From assembly GCA_021769035.1 (NCBI GenBank), contig JAETTP010000019.1, positions 1 to 39,753 on the forward strand: a stretch of DNA of 39,753 nucleotides. Reading direction: 5' to 3'. Source of the stretch: Bacillota bacterium (GTDB taxonomy: Bacteria; Bacillota; Dehalobacteriia; UBA4068; UBA4997). Positions 7,188-16,483 of the stretch are shown here, piece by piece. How positions within the stretch are numbered: position 1 is the stretch's first letter; the number at the start of each line of letters is the position of its first letter. The position numbers were made by a program, and so were the translations under genes. The notes beneath the pieces were generated by a model that had not been told where the DNA came from, made no database searches, and saw nothing but the letters and a program-made list of their open reading frames with translations.

Positions 7188-9977
7188 TTATAAGCTTAAA
7201 AAACCTTGCATGAATGCACCCGGAAACTGAAACTTTTTCTTAACTTTACCAAAAGCCACTTCTATAATATCATCGTAAATATTACTCACAATTCCATCGC
7301 CAAATGCCTTATGCCAAACAACTGTACCAACTTCAATATCAGAATAATTAGCCTCAACCGGTCTTCCTTCAATAACTGTCGAAACATTATCAGCCTTAGT
7401 CACTTCTTCAACAACAGGTTTCGACACAATATCTGGCATTATTGCTGCTGTAAAATCCAACATTGATTCTTGCTGCATAGCAAACAACCTTTGATAATCC
7501 TCACTGGAGATAACCGTATCCCAGCCGCCCTTGTTTTCATCTCCATAGCGGTCAATGCCGGTATAGGTTAGGCTGGAATCCTCATACCGCTTGAATTTAT
7601 AAACAGCGTCATTCATTAAAGCATCATTAAACAGTCCAAGCGAAACCAGCAATTCAAAATCATTAGTATCAAGGCCGGTTACTTTTTTGAACAGTTTAGG
7701 CTCAAGCTGGGTGATGACATCTTTCAAACAACATTCCCGATAATCGCTCAGATACATAAAAATCGGTATGCGAGTGGCAAATTTAATCAGCTTTTCCTGT
7801 ATCTGCTTACGCTTGGATTTATAATCCTTTTCTTCCTCGCTCAGCTCCTTTTTCTCCGCTGCCGACAGCTTGTCCACATTTTCCTTTTTTGCCTTTTTAA
7901 CAGCCTCCGACTTATTGATAATCGTTTTAATATCCTCGTTAAGGCTGCGGAAACCCTCAATCTTCATCAATGCTTCCATTGCCGCTGGGTTCTGCATTAG
8001 CCTAGCCAGTGTTTCATTATCCACATTCACCAGCAAGGCGCTCTCCCAGCGTTTGGCCAGCAGGGTGGAGGAAGTTCCGGCCATCGCAATATCCAGCACC
8101 TCGCCGGCATTTATCTGCCGCATTGTGCTGCCGTCATAGGCAATCACCGGCAGAAAGCTGATAAACTCCGCCACTCTCTTCTCCGGGTTGCTCTCGTTGA
8201 TATTCAAACGGCAGCTATAATCGGCAATCTGCTTTAAGGCTCTGTCCAGCGCAAAATCGAACACATAACACTCCTGCTTGATAATCTCCTTTTGGCCGTT
8301 ATCCGCCGCCACCTCCCAGGGGCTTTGCACCCGAAAGGCCGCCTGAAAGTAGGTTTCCGGGCTGGATAAATTGCGCAGCATAAATATGCCCGTCCAAGGG
8401 CGCACCGTAACGCCGGTGGTCAGTTTGCCACAGGATAGAGTAATACTTTTGCTGCTTAGCGGATCGCTCATTGCTTGCAGTACCGGCTGCAATGCCGCTG
8501 CACCTATGCCCGCCGCTGCTCCGGCGCACACATTCACCGTATAATCGTGATAAAAAACATTCTGCCGCTGCGTCAGCAAATTACGCATAGCATAACAAGC
8601 CGCTACATTGGGCAAAAACCACAGGGTATGCTGCAACACATTTAGCAGCCGCACGTCAGCGTAGGGCATAGCCGGTTTTCTGGCGCCCAATTTCAGCTCG
8701 TCCACCGTTGTTTCCAGATATGCGCCTCTGATTAAGTCCAGCCATTTCTGGACCTCGTTTTGATGTATAAAATACGCCTCGCTGCCGCTGCCTTTGGCGG
8801 CAAAAAACACATTCAAATCAAACTCGTTAAACTCGCCTTGTTGGGCAATCCGCTGAATACTGTCCGGCAAGCGATAAGTCAGCATAACCATTCTAGGCAG
8901 GGCAGCGTAAGGGTTGTTATCACCCTGCCAATTCGCCTTGGCCTGCTGTTCATCGGAATATGTCCAGTTATAGATTTGCTCCTCGATAAACTCGCCGGAG
9001 TTCAACGCCCGAAACGGCGTGCCGGAAAGATAGAGATAATAATTGGCAGTTATGGGCAGCCAAGTTTCATCACAGGCATTGCCTCGCTCATACTGCTCCA
9101 GATTTTCGTTGTCGTAAGCGTCCTCGTCCTCTTGCTCAAAGAGCTTTTTGGCGTTATCTTTCCAAGCGCCGAAGTGGTATTCGTCAAAAATCACTAAATC
9201 CCAGTTGGTGGTATGCACCCATTCATTTTTTGCCTTAATGCCACCTGTGGCTTTGTTCACGCCTAAATAATCCTGAAACGAACCGAAACAGACAATCGGC
9301 CAAGATTTATCCGCCGTATCATAGGTCAACTCCGTATCACGAGAAATGAACTGCCAGCCCTCAAAATCCAAATGACTTGCCAAATCCTCCTGCCAAGCGC
9401 TGATTACCGCCGGTTTGAATGTCAGTATCAATATGCGCTGCAAATTCATTCGTTTAGCCAACTGGTAGGCGGCAAAGGTTTTGCCAAAGCGCATTTTGCA
9501 GTTCCATAAGAATTTTGGGCAAATACCTGGCTGTCTGGCTTTAATATTGGCAAAATAAGCAGCAGTTTTGTTGACCGCCGCCAACTGCTCCGGACGCATA
9601 GCAAAGCTTTGGGTGCGGTTTTCGGCGTTGTCGGTGTGGTTTTTAAACGCCAGCACTGCCGCCTGCACATCAGCCACAGTGCAGCGGAACCATTTGCCAG
9701 CGGGATTGGCAATATTGCGTTTGCGCAAGGCTTTATGTATATCGTGGTCGGTGAAAGAGGAGCCGTCCGGGTACATTGCCGATTCCTGATAAACAATGCG
9801 ATATGGGACGCTGCCGTACGGTCGTTTGGTAGGATATTGCTGGGCTACTCGCTTTTCAACATCAATGGCGGTGTAGCCTATTTTTAGCAAGCCCTTATAT
9901 TGTGGGTTGGTGTCCTCATAAGCGTAAATGGTTGGGTGAGCCTTAGGGCGCTGGGGAAAGAAATTTTGAGTTGACAT
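7188..9977 (-). CDS. GIY-YIG nuclease / superfamily 2 helicase fusion, restriction-type
   Basis: 929 residues in three parts. An N-terminal GIY-YIG domain of the T5orf172/MUG113 type has IYAYED (17-22), KIGYT (32-36), Arg43 and KWFR (95-98). A DEAD/DEAH-type helicase core follows, with KMRFGKT (161-167) as Walker A, DEYH (265-268), and SGTPFRAL and a C-terminal helicase domain ending in FRVQSPWE. A final SH3-like segment reads WHKAFGDGIV and ends FQFPGAFMQGFLSL. With the methylases at 11466-13689 it makes a plausible restriction-modification system in which this protein translocates and cuts DNA. ATG 9977 has AGAGGTGAG eight bases upstream. GTG 9989 lies inside that SD and is rejected. It is separated from the methylases by the RelB/YafQ pair on the other strand and an unknown gene. 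GC content is higher in the middle (8.0-9.0 kb) than in its flanks. Confidence 0.85.
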   Translation of the reverse strand: MSTQNFFPQRPKAHPTIYAYEDTNPQYKGLLKIGYTAIDVEKRVAQQYPTKRPYGSVPYRIVYQESAMYPDGSSFTDHDIHKALRKRNIANPAGKWFRCTVADVQAAVLAFKNHTDNAENRTQSFAMRPEQLAAVNKTAAYFANIKARQPGICPKFLWNCKMRFGKTFAAYQLAKRMNLQRILILTFKPAVISAWQEDLASHLDFEGWQFISRDTELTYDTADKSWPIVCFGSFQDYLGVNKATGGIKAKNEWVHTTNWDLVIFDEYHFGAWKDNAKKLFEQEDEDAYDNENLEQYERGNACDETWLPITANYYLYLSGTPFRALNSGEFIEEQIYNWTYSDEQQAKANWQGDNNPYAALPRMVMLTYRLPDSIQRIAQQGEFNEFDLNVFFAAKGSGSEAYFIHQNEVQKWLDLIRGAYLETTVDELKLGARKPAMPYADVRLLNVLQHTLWFLPNVAACYAMRNLLTQRQNVFYHDYTVNVCAGAAAGIGAAALQPVLQAMSDPLSSKSITLSCGKLTTGVTVRPWTGIFMLRNLSSPETYFQAAFRVQSPWEVAADNGQKEIIKQECYVFDFALDRALKQIADYSCRLNINESNPEKRVAEFISFLPVIAYDGSTMRQINAGEVLDIAMAGTSSTLLAKRWESALLVNVDNETLARLMQNPAAMEALMKIEGFRSLNEDIKTIINKSEAVKKAKKENVDKLSAAEKKELSEEEKDYKSKRKQIQEKLIKFATRIPIFMYLSDYRECCLKDVITQLEPKLFKKVTGLDTNDFELLVSLGLFNDALMNDAVYKFKRYEDSSLTYTGIDRYGDENKGGWDTVISSEDYQRLFAMQQESMLDFTAAIMPDIVSKPVVEEVTKADNVSTVIEGRPVEANYSDIEVGTVVWHKAFGDGIVSNIYDDIIEVAFGKVKKKFQFPGAFMQGFLSL

Positions 9978-10011
9978 AAAATATCTCACCTCTTAAAATA
10001 TGCGTATTCTG

Positions 10012-10040
10012 TTGACAACACGCACATAATAGACTATAAT
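10012..10040 (+). promoter_or_regulatory. Consensus promoter of the RelB/YafQ operon
   Basis: TTGACA (10012-10017), exactly 17 bases, TATAAT (10035-10040): a perfect sigma-A consensus, 23 bases before the antitoxin ATG. Antitoxin operators usually overlap such promoters, but no clear palindrome is visible. Confidence 0.85.
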
Positions 10041-10063
10041 AAAAACGAAAGGAGCTGTTTTTT

Positions 10064-10345
10064 ATGGCAAAAGTTAGTACAAATATCAGTCTTGACCCTG
10101 CCTTGAAGAAATCGGCACAGGAGTTGTTTTCCGATTTGGGCATGGACCTCACCACAGCGGTTACGCTGTTTTTGAAACAGTCTGTTCGTGAACAAGGTAT
10201 GCCATTTGTCATCACCCGTGCAGTGCCAAATGCAGAAACTCGTGCCGCACTGGACGAGTATGCCGCTATGCGTAACAACCCAGAGCAGTACAAGCGTTAC
10301 GATTCGTTCAGCGATTTGATGGGCGAGGTGCTTGGCGATGCTTAA
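10064..10345 (+). CDS. RelB/DinJ-family antitoxin
   Basis: 93 residues. The N-terminal ribbon-helix-helix reads AKVSTNISLDPALKKSAQEL, followed by the family's typical GMDLTTAVTLFLKQSV and VREQGMPF. It would dimerise, bind its own promoter and, through its C-terminal part, wrap and inhibit the toxin encoded downstream. The SD AAGGAG and a perfect consensus promoter precede it. Its last codons overlap the toxin start by eight bases, which couples their translation. Length and motif order are normal for DinJ-type antitoxins. The pair lies in the opposite orientation inside the restriction-modification locus, where it may stabilise the island. Confidence 0.93.
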   Translation: MAKVSTNISLDPALKKSAQELFSDLGMDLTTAVTLFLKQSVREQGMPFVITRAVPNAETRAALDEYAAMRNNPEQYKRYDSFSDLMGEVLGDA

Positions 10346-10610
10346 AATCGTAGCGTCTAATCGTTTTAAGAAAGACCTAAAGTTGGCCGCTAAGCGCAAT
10401 CTCGACCTAAAAAAACTTAATAATGTGGTTGATATACTTGCCCGGCAAGAACCTCTGCCAGTCGAGCTGAGGGACCACAGCCTCATTGGAGATTATGCCG
10501 GCTTTCGAGAGTGCCACATTGAACCTGACTGGTTACTGGTTTACCGCATAGAGAACGACGCTTTAGAGCTGTATTTGTTCCGCACCGGTACTCACTCGGA
10601 TTTGTTTTGA
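10338..10610 (+). CDS. YafQ-family mRNA interferase toxin
   Basis: 90 residues starting MLKIVASNRFKKDLK, with the RelE/YafQ fold signature. The catalytic residues known from E. coli YafQ are all present: DHSL (His), CHIEPDW (His, Asp, Trp) and THSDLF (His and final Phe). The protein should cleave ribosome-associated mRNA when the antitoxin is degraded. ATG 10338 has GAGG 9 bases upstream. A TTG at 10332 is in frame but has poorer spacing. A short hairpin terminator at 10624-10649 ends the operon. All key residues are intact, so the toxin is likely active. Confidence 0.92.
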   Translation: MLKIVASNRFKKDLKLAAKRNLDLKKLNNVVDILARQEPLPVELRDHSLIGDYAGFRECHIEPDWLLVYRIENDALELYLFRTGTHSDLF

Positions 10611-10623
10611 ATCTTCTTATTTT

Positions 10624-10649
10624 ACTCCATCGAAAGGTGGAGTTTTTTT
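10624..10649 (+). terminator. Terminator of the toxin-antitoxin operon
   Basis: ACTCCA (10624-10629) and TGGAGT (10638-10643) form a short stem followed by a run of T. Confidence 0.75.
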
Positions 10650-10683
10650 ACCGCAAGATGTTACTTGGCATTGTTAAGATCTT

Positions 10684-11427
10684 TTAAAATGATATATTAG
10701 ATACAAAATCCTGTAATTTATCTATCCAAGCTTGAAATATATGTATACTGCTTGTAACTGTTACTAATCGTGCTAAAATGTTGTCAATTCCTTGTTTTAT
10801 TATGTTATTTTTAGGCAATGTATTTCTTAAATTTTCTCTCAACTCAATTGTACTCTGTTTTAAATTATTGATTTCGTTCACCAAAGCATTATTGGACACT
10901 GTAACATTGTTATCTATTGCATTTAACAAATTATCTAATATATTTTCTAATTCCGCACAATCTTTATGAGATAAAAATTCATTTTCTTGTCTGGAATTTT
11001 GATTGCCTTGCTGTATAGCTAAATTACCATTAAAATTGTTAACATTTATAGCGTTATTCATTATTGCTCTCTCCTTGTATGGTTCCAACAAGTCATATTT
11101 CTGAAAATCCATTCTAATATAACGATTTACAGCATCTAAAAAGCCCTCTGATAAAAGAATATAATATATTTTATCATTCTCCCGTTCTTCAAAATCCTTA
11201 ATTAGATTTTCTTTATTTTTATAATAGGTAAGACGTTCAAATAAATGTGAAAATACTGCAGTTTCTTGAAGTTTTTGCGGCACTGTACTTTTATTAATTT
11301 GAGTTTCCATTCCATATGACTTAGCTGACATATGCCAAATGTAAATAAGCCAATCCATATCTTGTCCATCTAATGGACTATTAAAAAAATCAAATTCGTC
11401 TAGTAAATTCTCAAAATAATCGCTCAT
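10684..11427 (-). CDS. Unknown protein between methylase and toxin-antitoxin pair
   Basis: 247 residues, AT-rich, no recognised family. It is acidic at the N-terminus (FENLLDEFDFF) and has a mid-protein segment NNAINVNNFNGNLAIQQGNQ (about 124-143) with a Gly/Asn/Gln pattern. Two Leu/Asn-rich helical stretches follow (LENILDNLLNAI and later), possibly coiled. Similar IxxGNxxxQxG segments occur in helical linkers or beta-rich joints of defence-island proteins, but no function can be inferred. The SD AAGGAGTG precedes the ATG. It lies 38 bases downstream of the broken methylase gene in the same orientation and may be read from the same transcript. It could be a specificity or immunity factor of the system, or unrelated cargo. 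Confidence 0.6.
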   Translation of the reverse strand: MSDYFENLLDEFDFFNSPLDGQDMDWLIYIWHMSAKSYGMETQINKSTVPQKLQETAVFSHLFERLTYYKNKENLIKDFEERENDKIYYILLSEGFLDAVNRYIRMDFQKYDLLEPYKERAIMNNAINVNNFNGNLAIQQGNQNSRQENEFLSHKDCAELENILDNLLNAIDNNVTVSNNALVNEINNLKQSTIELRENLRNTLPKNNIIKQGIDNILARLVTVTSSIHIFQAWIDKLQDFVSNISF

Positions 11428-11465
11428 AATAACACTCCTTTTAATATTTTTTATGCTAATAAATA

Positions 11466-13031
11466 TTATTCCATAGGCTTTATCATTGATTCAATAAAGT
11501 TTATTTCTTCATCTGTTAAGCCATATTTAGCATACAGTTCTTCGTCTGTCCAAGGTTTGGTGAAGTCCTGTAATGGGACGAATTGATAAACCCCACGAGT
11601 GCCATTTTGTGTTTTCTTTTTTATGCTTACAAGGTATCTGAAAAATCTTGTTTTAATATATGTAATAATATTCTTGCATTCTTTTTCTGTGAAATTATGT
11701 TTTGTTGCGTCATAACCAATAACAAGAAATGTTTGAGAGCAAACACTGTTTGGTTCTCCATAAAAGGGTTTGCCTAAAACTTGGTCATCATTGCCACTGC
11801 CTCCTGCTGCTGGAATATATACTTTATGTAGATTTTTAGTTGCTTTATTTTTAGGTAACTGCACATTGCTTATCCACTTAAATGTTCTGTTACGCTCAAT
11901 GTTCAAATAATATTTTATTGTGTGTATATCATCTTGTTCAGAAGCATATCCAGTCCAATTTGAAGTTAATAGTTTACTGTCATTGAAGAAATGTTTTGCG
12001 CTTACAAGTCCAGAGAACTTAGTGTCTAAATTTTTATAATATTCACCCTATATAGACTCTATTTTTTCTATGATAGAATACACAGACGGATCTCTAACAA
12101 CTATTCCGGCAGTTTTTGCATCTAAATAATCAAAACGCTCCAATACTTGTCCTTGCAGACTATGGAAATAATATTGACATTTTCCACTATATTTTCTTTG
12201 CCACAGGAAGTAATTTACACCGCCTTTTATTTCAACACCAGGAAAACAATCTGAGGCATTTTCAAAATCATGAATAATCTTGAATTTATTGCAGTGTAAC
12301 ATTTCATCAATCCATTTTTCAGGAATACCTTGCGCTGTTTTAGTCATCCAACGGCTTGGCGTAATCATACATAAATAGCGAGGATTGAGTTTTATTGTAT
12401 TTTCGATAAACTCATTATAAATTGATTTTGCATTTGCGCTATTAGTACCTTTTATGCCAAAACTTAGCTGATAGGGCGGATTGCTAATAATCACATCAAA
12501 TTTCATTCCAAAAATATCCTCCGGTGTTAGCGTATGTATCCATTCATAAGCATGGCTTTCCAAATCATCTCCACGCTCATATTCGCTTTGCGACGCACCG
12601 CAAAAAGCACATTTACCGTTATACCAGTTATGCTTTAAGCGCTTAAAACGAATATTGCCGCTAATATCATTAAAGTGGGTAATAGCATAAGGACTGTTGG
12701 CGTATTTGGCACAGTAAACGCTGCGCCGAGCCAGCAGACTGGTTAGCTCGGTGATGGCAATACCATAAAGCTGTTTGTGAAAAATATGGTCAATGCGTTG
12801 CTGCAAGTCAGGGAACTCATCAGCCAACCCGACAATCAGCCGCTTGGCAATCTCTCGCAGAAACACACCCGACTTGCAGGCCGGGTCAAGAAAAGTAGCG
12901 TTGCTATCCTGCCAAATCTCGGCCGGCAATAAATCTAACATCTGGTTAGCAATTTCCGGTGGTGTAAAAACCTCGTCATTAGAAAGATTGGCCAGGCAAG
13001 TCAGCACATCGGGATTATACAAATTATTCAT
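11466..13031 (-). pseudogene. Eco57I-type N6-adenine DNA methylase, split by an in-frame TAG
   Basis: A single frame of 521 codons from ATG 13031 (SD AGGAGG, overlapping the preceding gene by eight bases) to 11466, broken only by TAG at codon 328 (12048-12050). The first part has FTPPEIA, motif [12 protein letters not shown] (47-57) and the catalytic NPPY (184-187) of N6-adenine methylases, plus a CAFC pair that may bind zinc. The part after the stop (LGKPFYGEPNSVCSQTFLVIG, RFFRYLVSIKKKTQ, FVPLQDFTKPWTDEELY) is the typical C-terminal region of this family. No SD precedes the downstream piece, so separate translation is doubtful. Either the modification enzyme has been lost by nonsense mutation, or TAG is suppressed, or the 327-residue catalytic half works alone. 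Confidence 0.85.
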
Positions 13032-13689
13032 AATCGCCCAACCTCCTGTAATCCACCAGAGGATATTCCCGCACCGGCGGCGGAATAAACGCTTGCACTT
13101 CCTCATCAAATTCCCAGTTCAGCATATCCAGACTTAGCTGCTGACGGTGTCCGTTAAGCAATTCGTGCAGAGTAAAATCCCGGCGTTTAACCAAACCGCT
13201 GGCCGTTACCATAGACCACTCCGCAAACACAATCGGGCTGCCGTCAGCTTGTAGCAGCGTTAATGCATCGCCACAAAGAATATTTTTACGCAGAATAAAA
13301 TGCACCACTGTCTGGCACTGCTTGTCCGCAGGCTGATGTAAAGCGTTATGATAGGCATTTTCCCAAAGCGCAAACAAACGTTGCTGACATTCCTGCACAT
13401 TATCCGGCAGAATATCCACTCCATAAAGACTACTGATTGCCAGCACAGCATATTTTTCATATTCGGCCGGGCTTTTGGCATAGCGTTTGGCAACAACCGC
13501 CAATTTGCGAGTTAGAACCTCGGCCAAAAAATTACCATTGCCGCAGGCAGGCTCTAAAAAGCGGCTCTCGATACGCTCTGTTTCCTGCTTAACCAAATCG
13601 CACATAGCTTTGACTTCTCGCTCTGCTGTAAATACCTCGCCGTGTTCGGTTACTCGCTGTTTGGATTTAACTTGTTTATCCTCTGACAT
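13024..13689 (-). CDS. Small DNA methylase subunit, first gene of the modification operon
   Basis: 221 residues. [17 protein letters not shown] resembles the start of HsdM/Eco57I-like methylases, and [12 protein letters not shown] is a clear SAM-binding motif I. There is a [10 protein letters not shown] strand, but no NPPY motif before the protein ends. It is probably a partner subunit for the larger methylase, whose ATG overlaps its stop by eight bases. Such paired genes, a short motif-I protein followed by an NPPY-bearing protein, suggest that the two halves cooperate. The promoter candidate lies at 13744-13772. The divergently transcribed XRE regulator at 13838 may control it. Confidence 0.78.
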   Translation of the reverse strand: MSEDKQVKSKQRVTEHGEVFTAEREVKAMCDLVKQETERIESRFLEPACGNGNFLAEVLTRKLAVVAKRYAKSPAEYEKYAVLAISSLYGVDILPDNVQECQQRLFALWENAYHNALHQPADKQCQTVVHFILRKNILCGDALTLLQADGSPIVFAEWSMVTASGLVKRRDFTLHELLNGHRQQLSLDMLNWEFDEEVQAFIPPPVREYPLVDYRRLGDYE

Positions 13690-13743
13690 ATCTCACCATA
13701 AAAGTAATAATATTTTTACTACTAATTAAATTAACTAATAATT

Positions 13744-13772
13744 ATAATATCACTTTTTGCTAAAACTATCAA
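13744..13772 (-). promoter_or_regulatory. Candidate promoter of the methylase operon
   Basis: On the minus strand TTGATA (13772-13767), 17 bases, TATTAT (13749-13744), within a 150-base AT-rich divergent region. The block AAAAGTAAT with a following ATTTT occurs near 13698 and 13794 and could be an operator of the XRE protein. Confidence 0.4.
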
Positions 13773-13837
13773 TAGAAATCATAGAAAAACTTAAAAGTAA
13801 TATTTTGAGTTATACTAATAGATGAGGTGAGAACAAG

Positions 13838-14149
13838 ATGGTTGGCGAGATTTTAGCAGAGGTCAGAAAAGACCATGGTGATACTCAAGAAACTTTGGCA
13901 AAAAAATTGCACGTTACTGTTTCAGCTGTGCGCACATGGGAACAAGAAAAAAGCTCGCCATCACAAGAAATGCTGGTGGCGATATGCAGGCTTTATAAGG
14001 TGTCGGCTGATTACCTGCTGGGCCTATCTAATGTTGATCCGGCTTATGTGCAGCGCCGCAGGTTGAATAGATTTTCCGAAAAGGAGTTAGAGGAAATACA
14101 ACTGTTTGAAGAATATTTGCTTTGGCGGAAAGCAAAGGCACAAAAATAG
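13838..14149 (+). CDS. XRE-family transcriptional regulator
   Basis: 103 residues. The N-terminal helix-turn-helix is clear: ETLAKKLHVTVSAVRTWEQEKSSPS is the turn and recognition helix, and LYKVSADYLLGL closes the Cro/CI-like domain by residue about 68. A short acidic helical tail (EKELEEIQLFEEYL) probably dimerises. SD GAGGTGAG and ATG 13838. It is divergent from the methylase operon and upstream of the PIN-like gene, so it could act as the control protein of the restriction-modification system or as autoregulator of the 14.3-16.4 kb gene. A TATACT -10 box lies at 13811-13816. Confidence 0.88.
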   Translation: MVGEILAEVRKDHGDTQETLAKKLHVTVSAVRTWEQEKSSPSQEMLVAICRLYKVSADYLLGLSNVDPAYVQRRRLNRFSEKELEEIQLFEEYLLWRKAKAQK

Positions 14150-14255
14150 CCCCTAGTGAGGATGGTTTCACTGGTGGCTTATTTTATATCTTTTCTAGTA
14201 ATAGTTTATAATATAAACTTGAGAGTTAAGTTAGAATATCATGTGAATCATTTTG

Positions 14256-14284
14256 TTGAAAAAAATGTTGTTATATGATATAAT
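14256..14284 (+). promoter_or_regulatory. Strong promoter of the PIN-like gene
   Basis: TTGAAA (14256-14261), 17 bases, TATAAT (14279-14284), preceded by an extended TGA. It lies 56 bases before ATG 14340. Confidence 0.65.
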
Positions 14285-14339
14285 TTAATTGTATTACAAT
14301 ATTATTTAGAAAAAATCATAATTAAGAAAGGATAAAAAA

Positions 14340-16370
14340 ATGAACCAATATCAGCATATTAATTCTAAAACCTTAACAAGTCTAGCATTAATGGAAGTAA
14401 ATGTGTTAGCATCAGATTATATTTCTTCATTTTTACCTTTTATAGCAACTTTGATATTAAAAAAAGATTATAATAAAATCGAAATAGGTATAATAATAAA
14501 AGATTTCAAAGAAGAATTTGGTATTAGCATTACTCGTGCTCCTATGCAATCAATTCTATCGAAAGCTGTAGCCAAGAGTTTGATATTAGCTGCTCAAGAT
14601 GGAACATATAAGCCAATAATTTCAGAATTACAGAAATTTTCTTTTTTGAGTGTTCAAGAGGAACATCAGAAAAAAATTGATATTCTTTTGAATAATTTTA
14701 TCTCTTATGTGAATACTCAACATAATATTATTGTAAGCAATGATGAAGCTATTGATATATTTATGGGTTTTTTAGATGAATATTCACCTAGAACTGTATC
14801 CGGAAAATATATAGATAGTGAATATCGTCAAGGAACTTCAAATAAAAATTTATATTTAATGGGAGATTTCATTAAAACAATTTCACATAATGATACTAAT
14901 TTGTTTAATATTGTACAGCAATTATCCATGTCTTATCTGATTGCAAGCGCATTGACCTTTGACGAACCGACAAAATCTGGCTCACAAGAATTTCAAAATA
15001 TGACATTTTATCTTGATACACCTATTGTTTTACGTTTGTTAGGATTGCAAACTCAAGAATTAAAAGAATCATATGTAGAAATGTTTAGAAATTTCACTGA
15101 AACTCTTAATCCTCAATATATGATTTTCCAACATACATTAGAAGAAATATCTGGAATAATACACGATTGTGCCGAATGGATTGATAATCCTCAATATAAT
15201 CCTATGTATGCTAATCCTGCCTTGTTGAGTTTTGTTGAGAAACATTTTAACAAAATTCAAATAGAACTTTTTGCACAAAAACTTGAACAAACCTTATTAG
15301 ATATGAATATATCTATTGATGATATGGAATACTATAATATTGTAAATCATAAATCTCAAATAGATTTGCGTAAATTAAAAAATAAACTTGTTGAAACATA
15401 TAAAAAAAATAATCCTCAATATGACGAAGAAAAACACCGTAATGCCCTTGATTATGATATAAGTTCTATAGAAAAGATTGTTAAGCTATGGGGTGAAAAG
15501 AGCACACACTCATATACAAGACTTAAATATTTGTTTATTACAAATAATAATACTTTAGCTTATGTATGTCGTAAATATACTAGTGAATATTGGTGGAATA
15601 ATAAAAGCAATAAATCACCCTGTGTAACAGATTATTATTTAGGAACTATGGTTTGGTTAAGTACACCAGCTCCGAAGATGCAAAACATAGTAAAATTAAA
15701 ATTATTGGCAGATTGCAGTGCTGCAACATCTTTATCTCGTGAAGTTATGGAAAAATTTATATACGAACTTAATCGTATGCAAAAGGAACAAACTATTTCT
15801 GATAACGATTTTTTGTTGTTACGTCAGAGTGCATATGATAACAATTATATACAAAAAATTACATTGAATGAAGAAACTGCATTTAAAGACGATACGATTG
15901 AACAAATACTTGAAGAAATAAAAACAGATATACAAAGACCTATGTTTGAACAAATAAAAGAAAAAGAAAAACAAATAGAATTGTTGAAACAAGAAAAAAC
16001 GATGTTAGAAAATGAAAATAGATGCAATAAGGAAAAAATAGATAAAATTAACATTGAAAAAGAAATTAAAAAAGAAATTAAACAAAAATGTTTGGAACGA
16101 GAAAAATATCAAATAGAAAAACAAGCAAATAAAAAAGCGGATTCGTTATATAAATTGTATTTTCCAAGTATATGCGCCATATGTACGTTAATTTTGGTAA
16201 TACTGAATTTTGCACTATCTCCTTTCAAATTTGATAAAATTGTAAAAATTTTTTTGGGAGTTATAGCATTTATACTTGCTATTTTTATAGCAATGATGAA
16301 TAATAACACTTTTTCTTTACGTGATAAACTTTGTAATTTTTTATGCCAGTATTATAAAAGAAAAAAATAA
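14340..16370 (+). CDS. Large unknown protein with PIN-like core and C-terminal membrane anchor
   Basis: 676 residues, very AT-rich. About residues 45-95 look like a winged helix (EIGIIIKDFKEEFG, then SILSKAVAKSLI). From 222 the segment MTFYLDTPIVLRLLGL carries an Asp in the first-strand position of a PIN nuclease. A Glu pair at about 268, Asp371/Asp373 before a helix (ALDYDISSIEKI) and LFITNNNTLAYVCRKY (about 398-412) fit the later acidic positions and last strand, although the usual Asp after the TN is missing. Residues 540-610 are a long Lys/Glu coiled coil, followed by two transmembrane helices (about 616-634 and 642-660). It would sit on the inner membrane with the nuclease-like part in the cytoplasm. 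The PIN call is an inference. It may be a defence effector, with its own strong promoter and the neighbouring XRE gene. Confidence 0.6.
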   Translation: MNQYQHINSKTLTSLALMEVNVLASDYISSFLPFIATLILKKDYNKIEIGIIIKDFKEEFGISITRAPMQSILSKAVAKSLILAAQDGTYKPIISELQKFSFLSVQEEHQKKIDILLNNFISYVNTQHNIIVSNDEAIDIFMGFLDEYSPRTVSGKYIDSEYRQGTSNKNLYLMGDFIKTISHNDTNLFNIVQQLSMSYLIASALTFDEPTKSGSQEFQNMTFYLDTPIVLRLLGLQTQELKESYVEMFRNFTETLNPQYMIFQHTLEEISGIIHDCAEWIDNPQYNPMYANPALLSFVEKHFNKIQIELFAQKLEQTLLDMNISIDDMEYYNIVNHKSQIDLRKLKNKLVETYKKNNPQYDEEKHRNALDYDISSIEKIVKLWGEKSTHSYTRLKYLFITNNNTLAYVCRKYTSEYWWNNKSNKSPCVTDYYLGTMVWLSTPAPKMQNIVKLKLLADCSAATSLSREVMEKFIYELNRMQKEQTISDNDFLLLRQSAYDNNYIQKITLNEETAFKDDTIEQILEEIKTDIQRPMFEQIKEKEKQIELLKQEKTMLENENRCNKEKIDKINIEKEIKKEIKQKCLEREKYQIEKQANKKADSLYKLYFPSICAICTLILVILNFALSPFKFDKIVKIFLGVIAFILAIFIAMMNNNTFSLRDKLCNFLCQYYKRKK

Positions 16371-16483
16371 AAAAACTGAACCATAATAAATAATTATATA
16401 TTGAATAATAGATATTTCTTAACAATTCTGTATATTATGTTTTATAGTTTGTCAAGTAAAAATAACTCTTATTAGGCTAGTTC

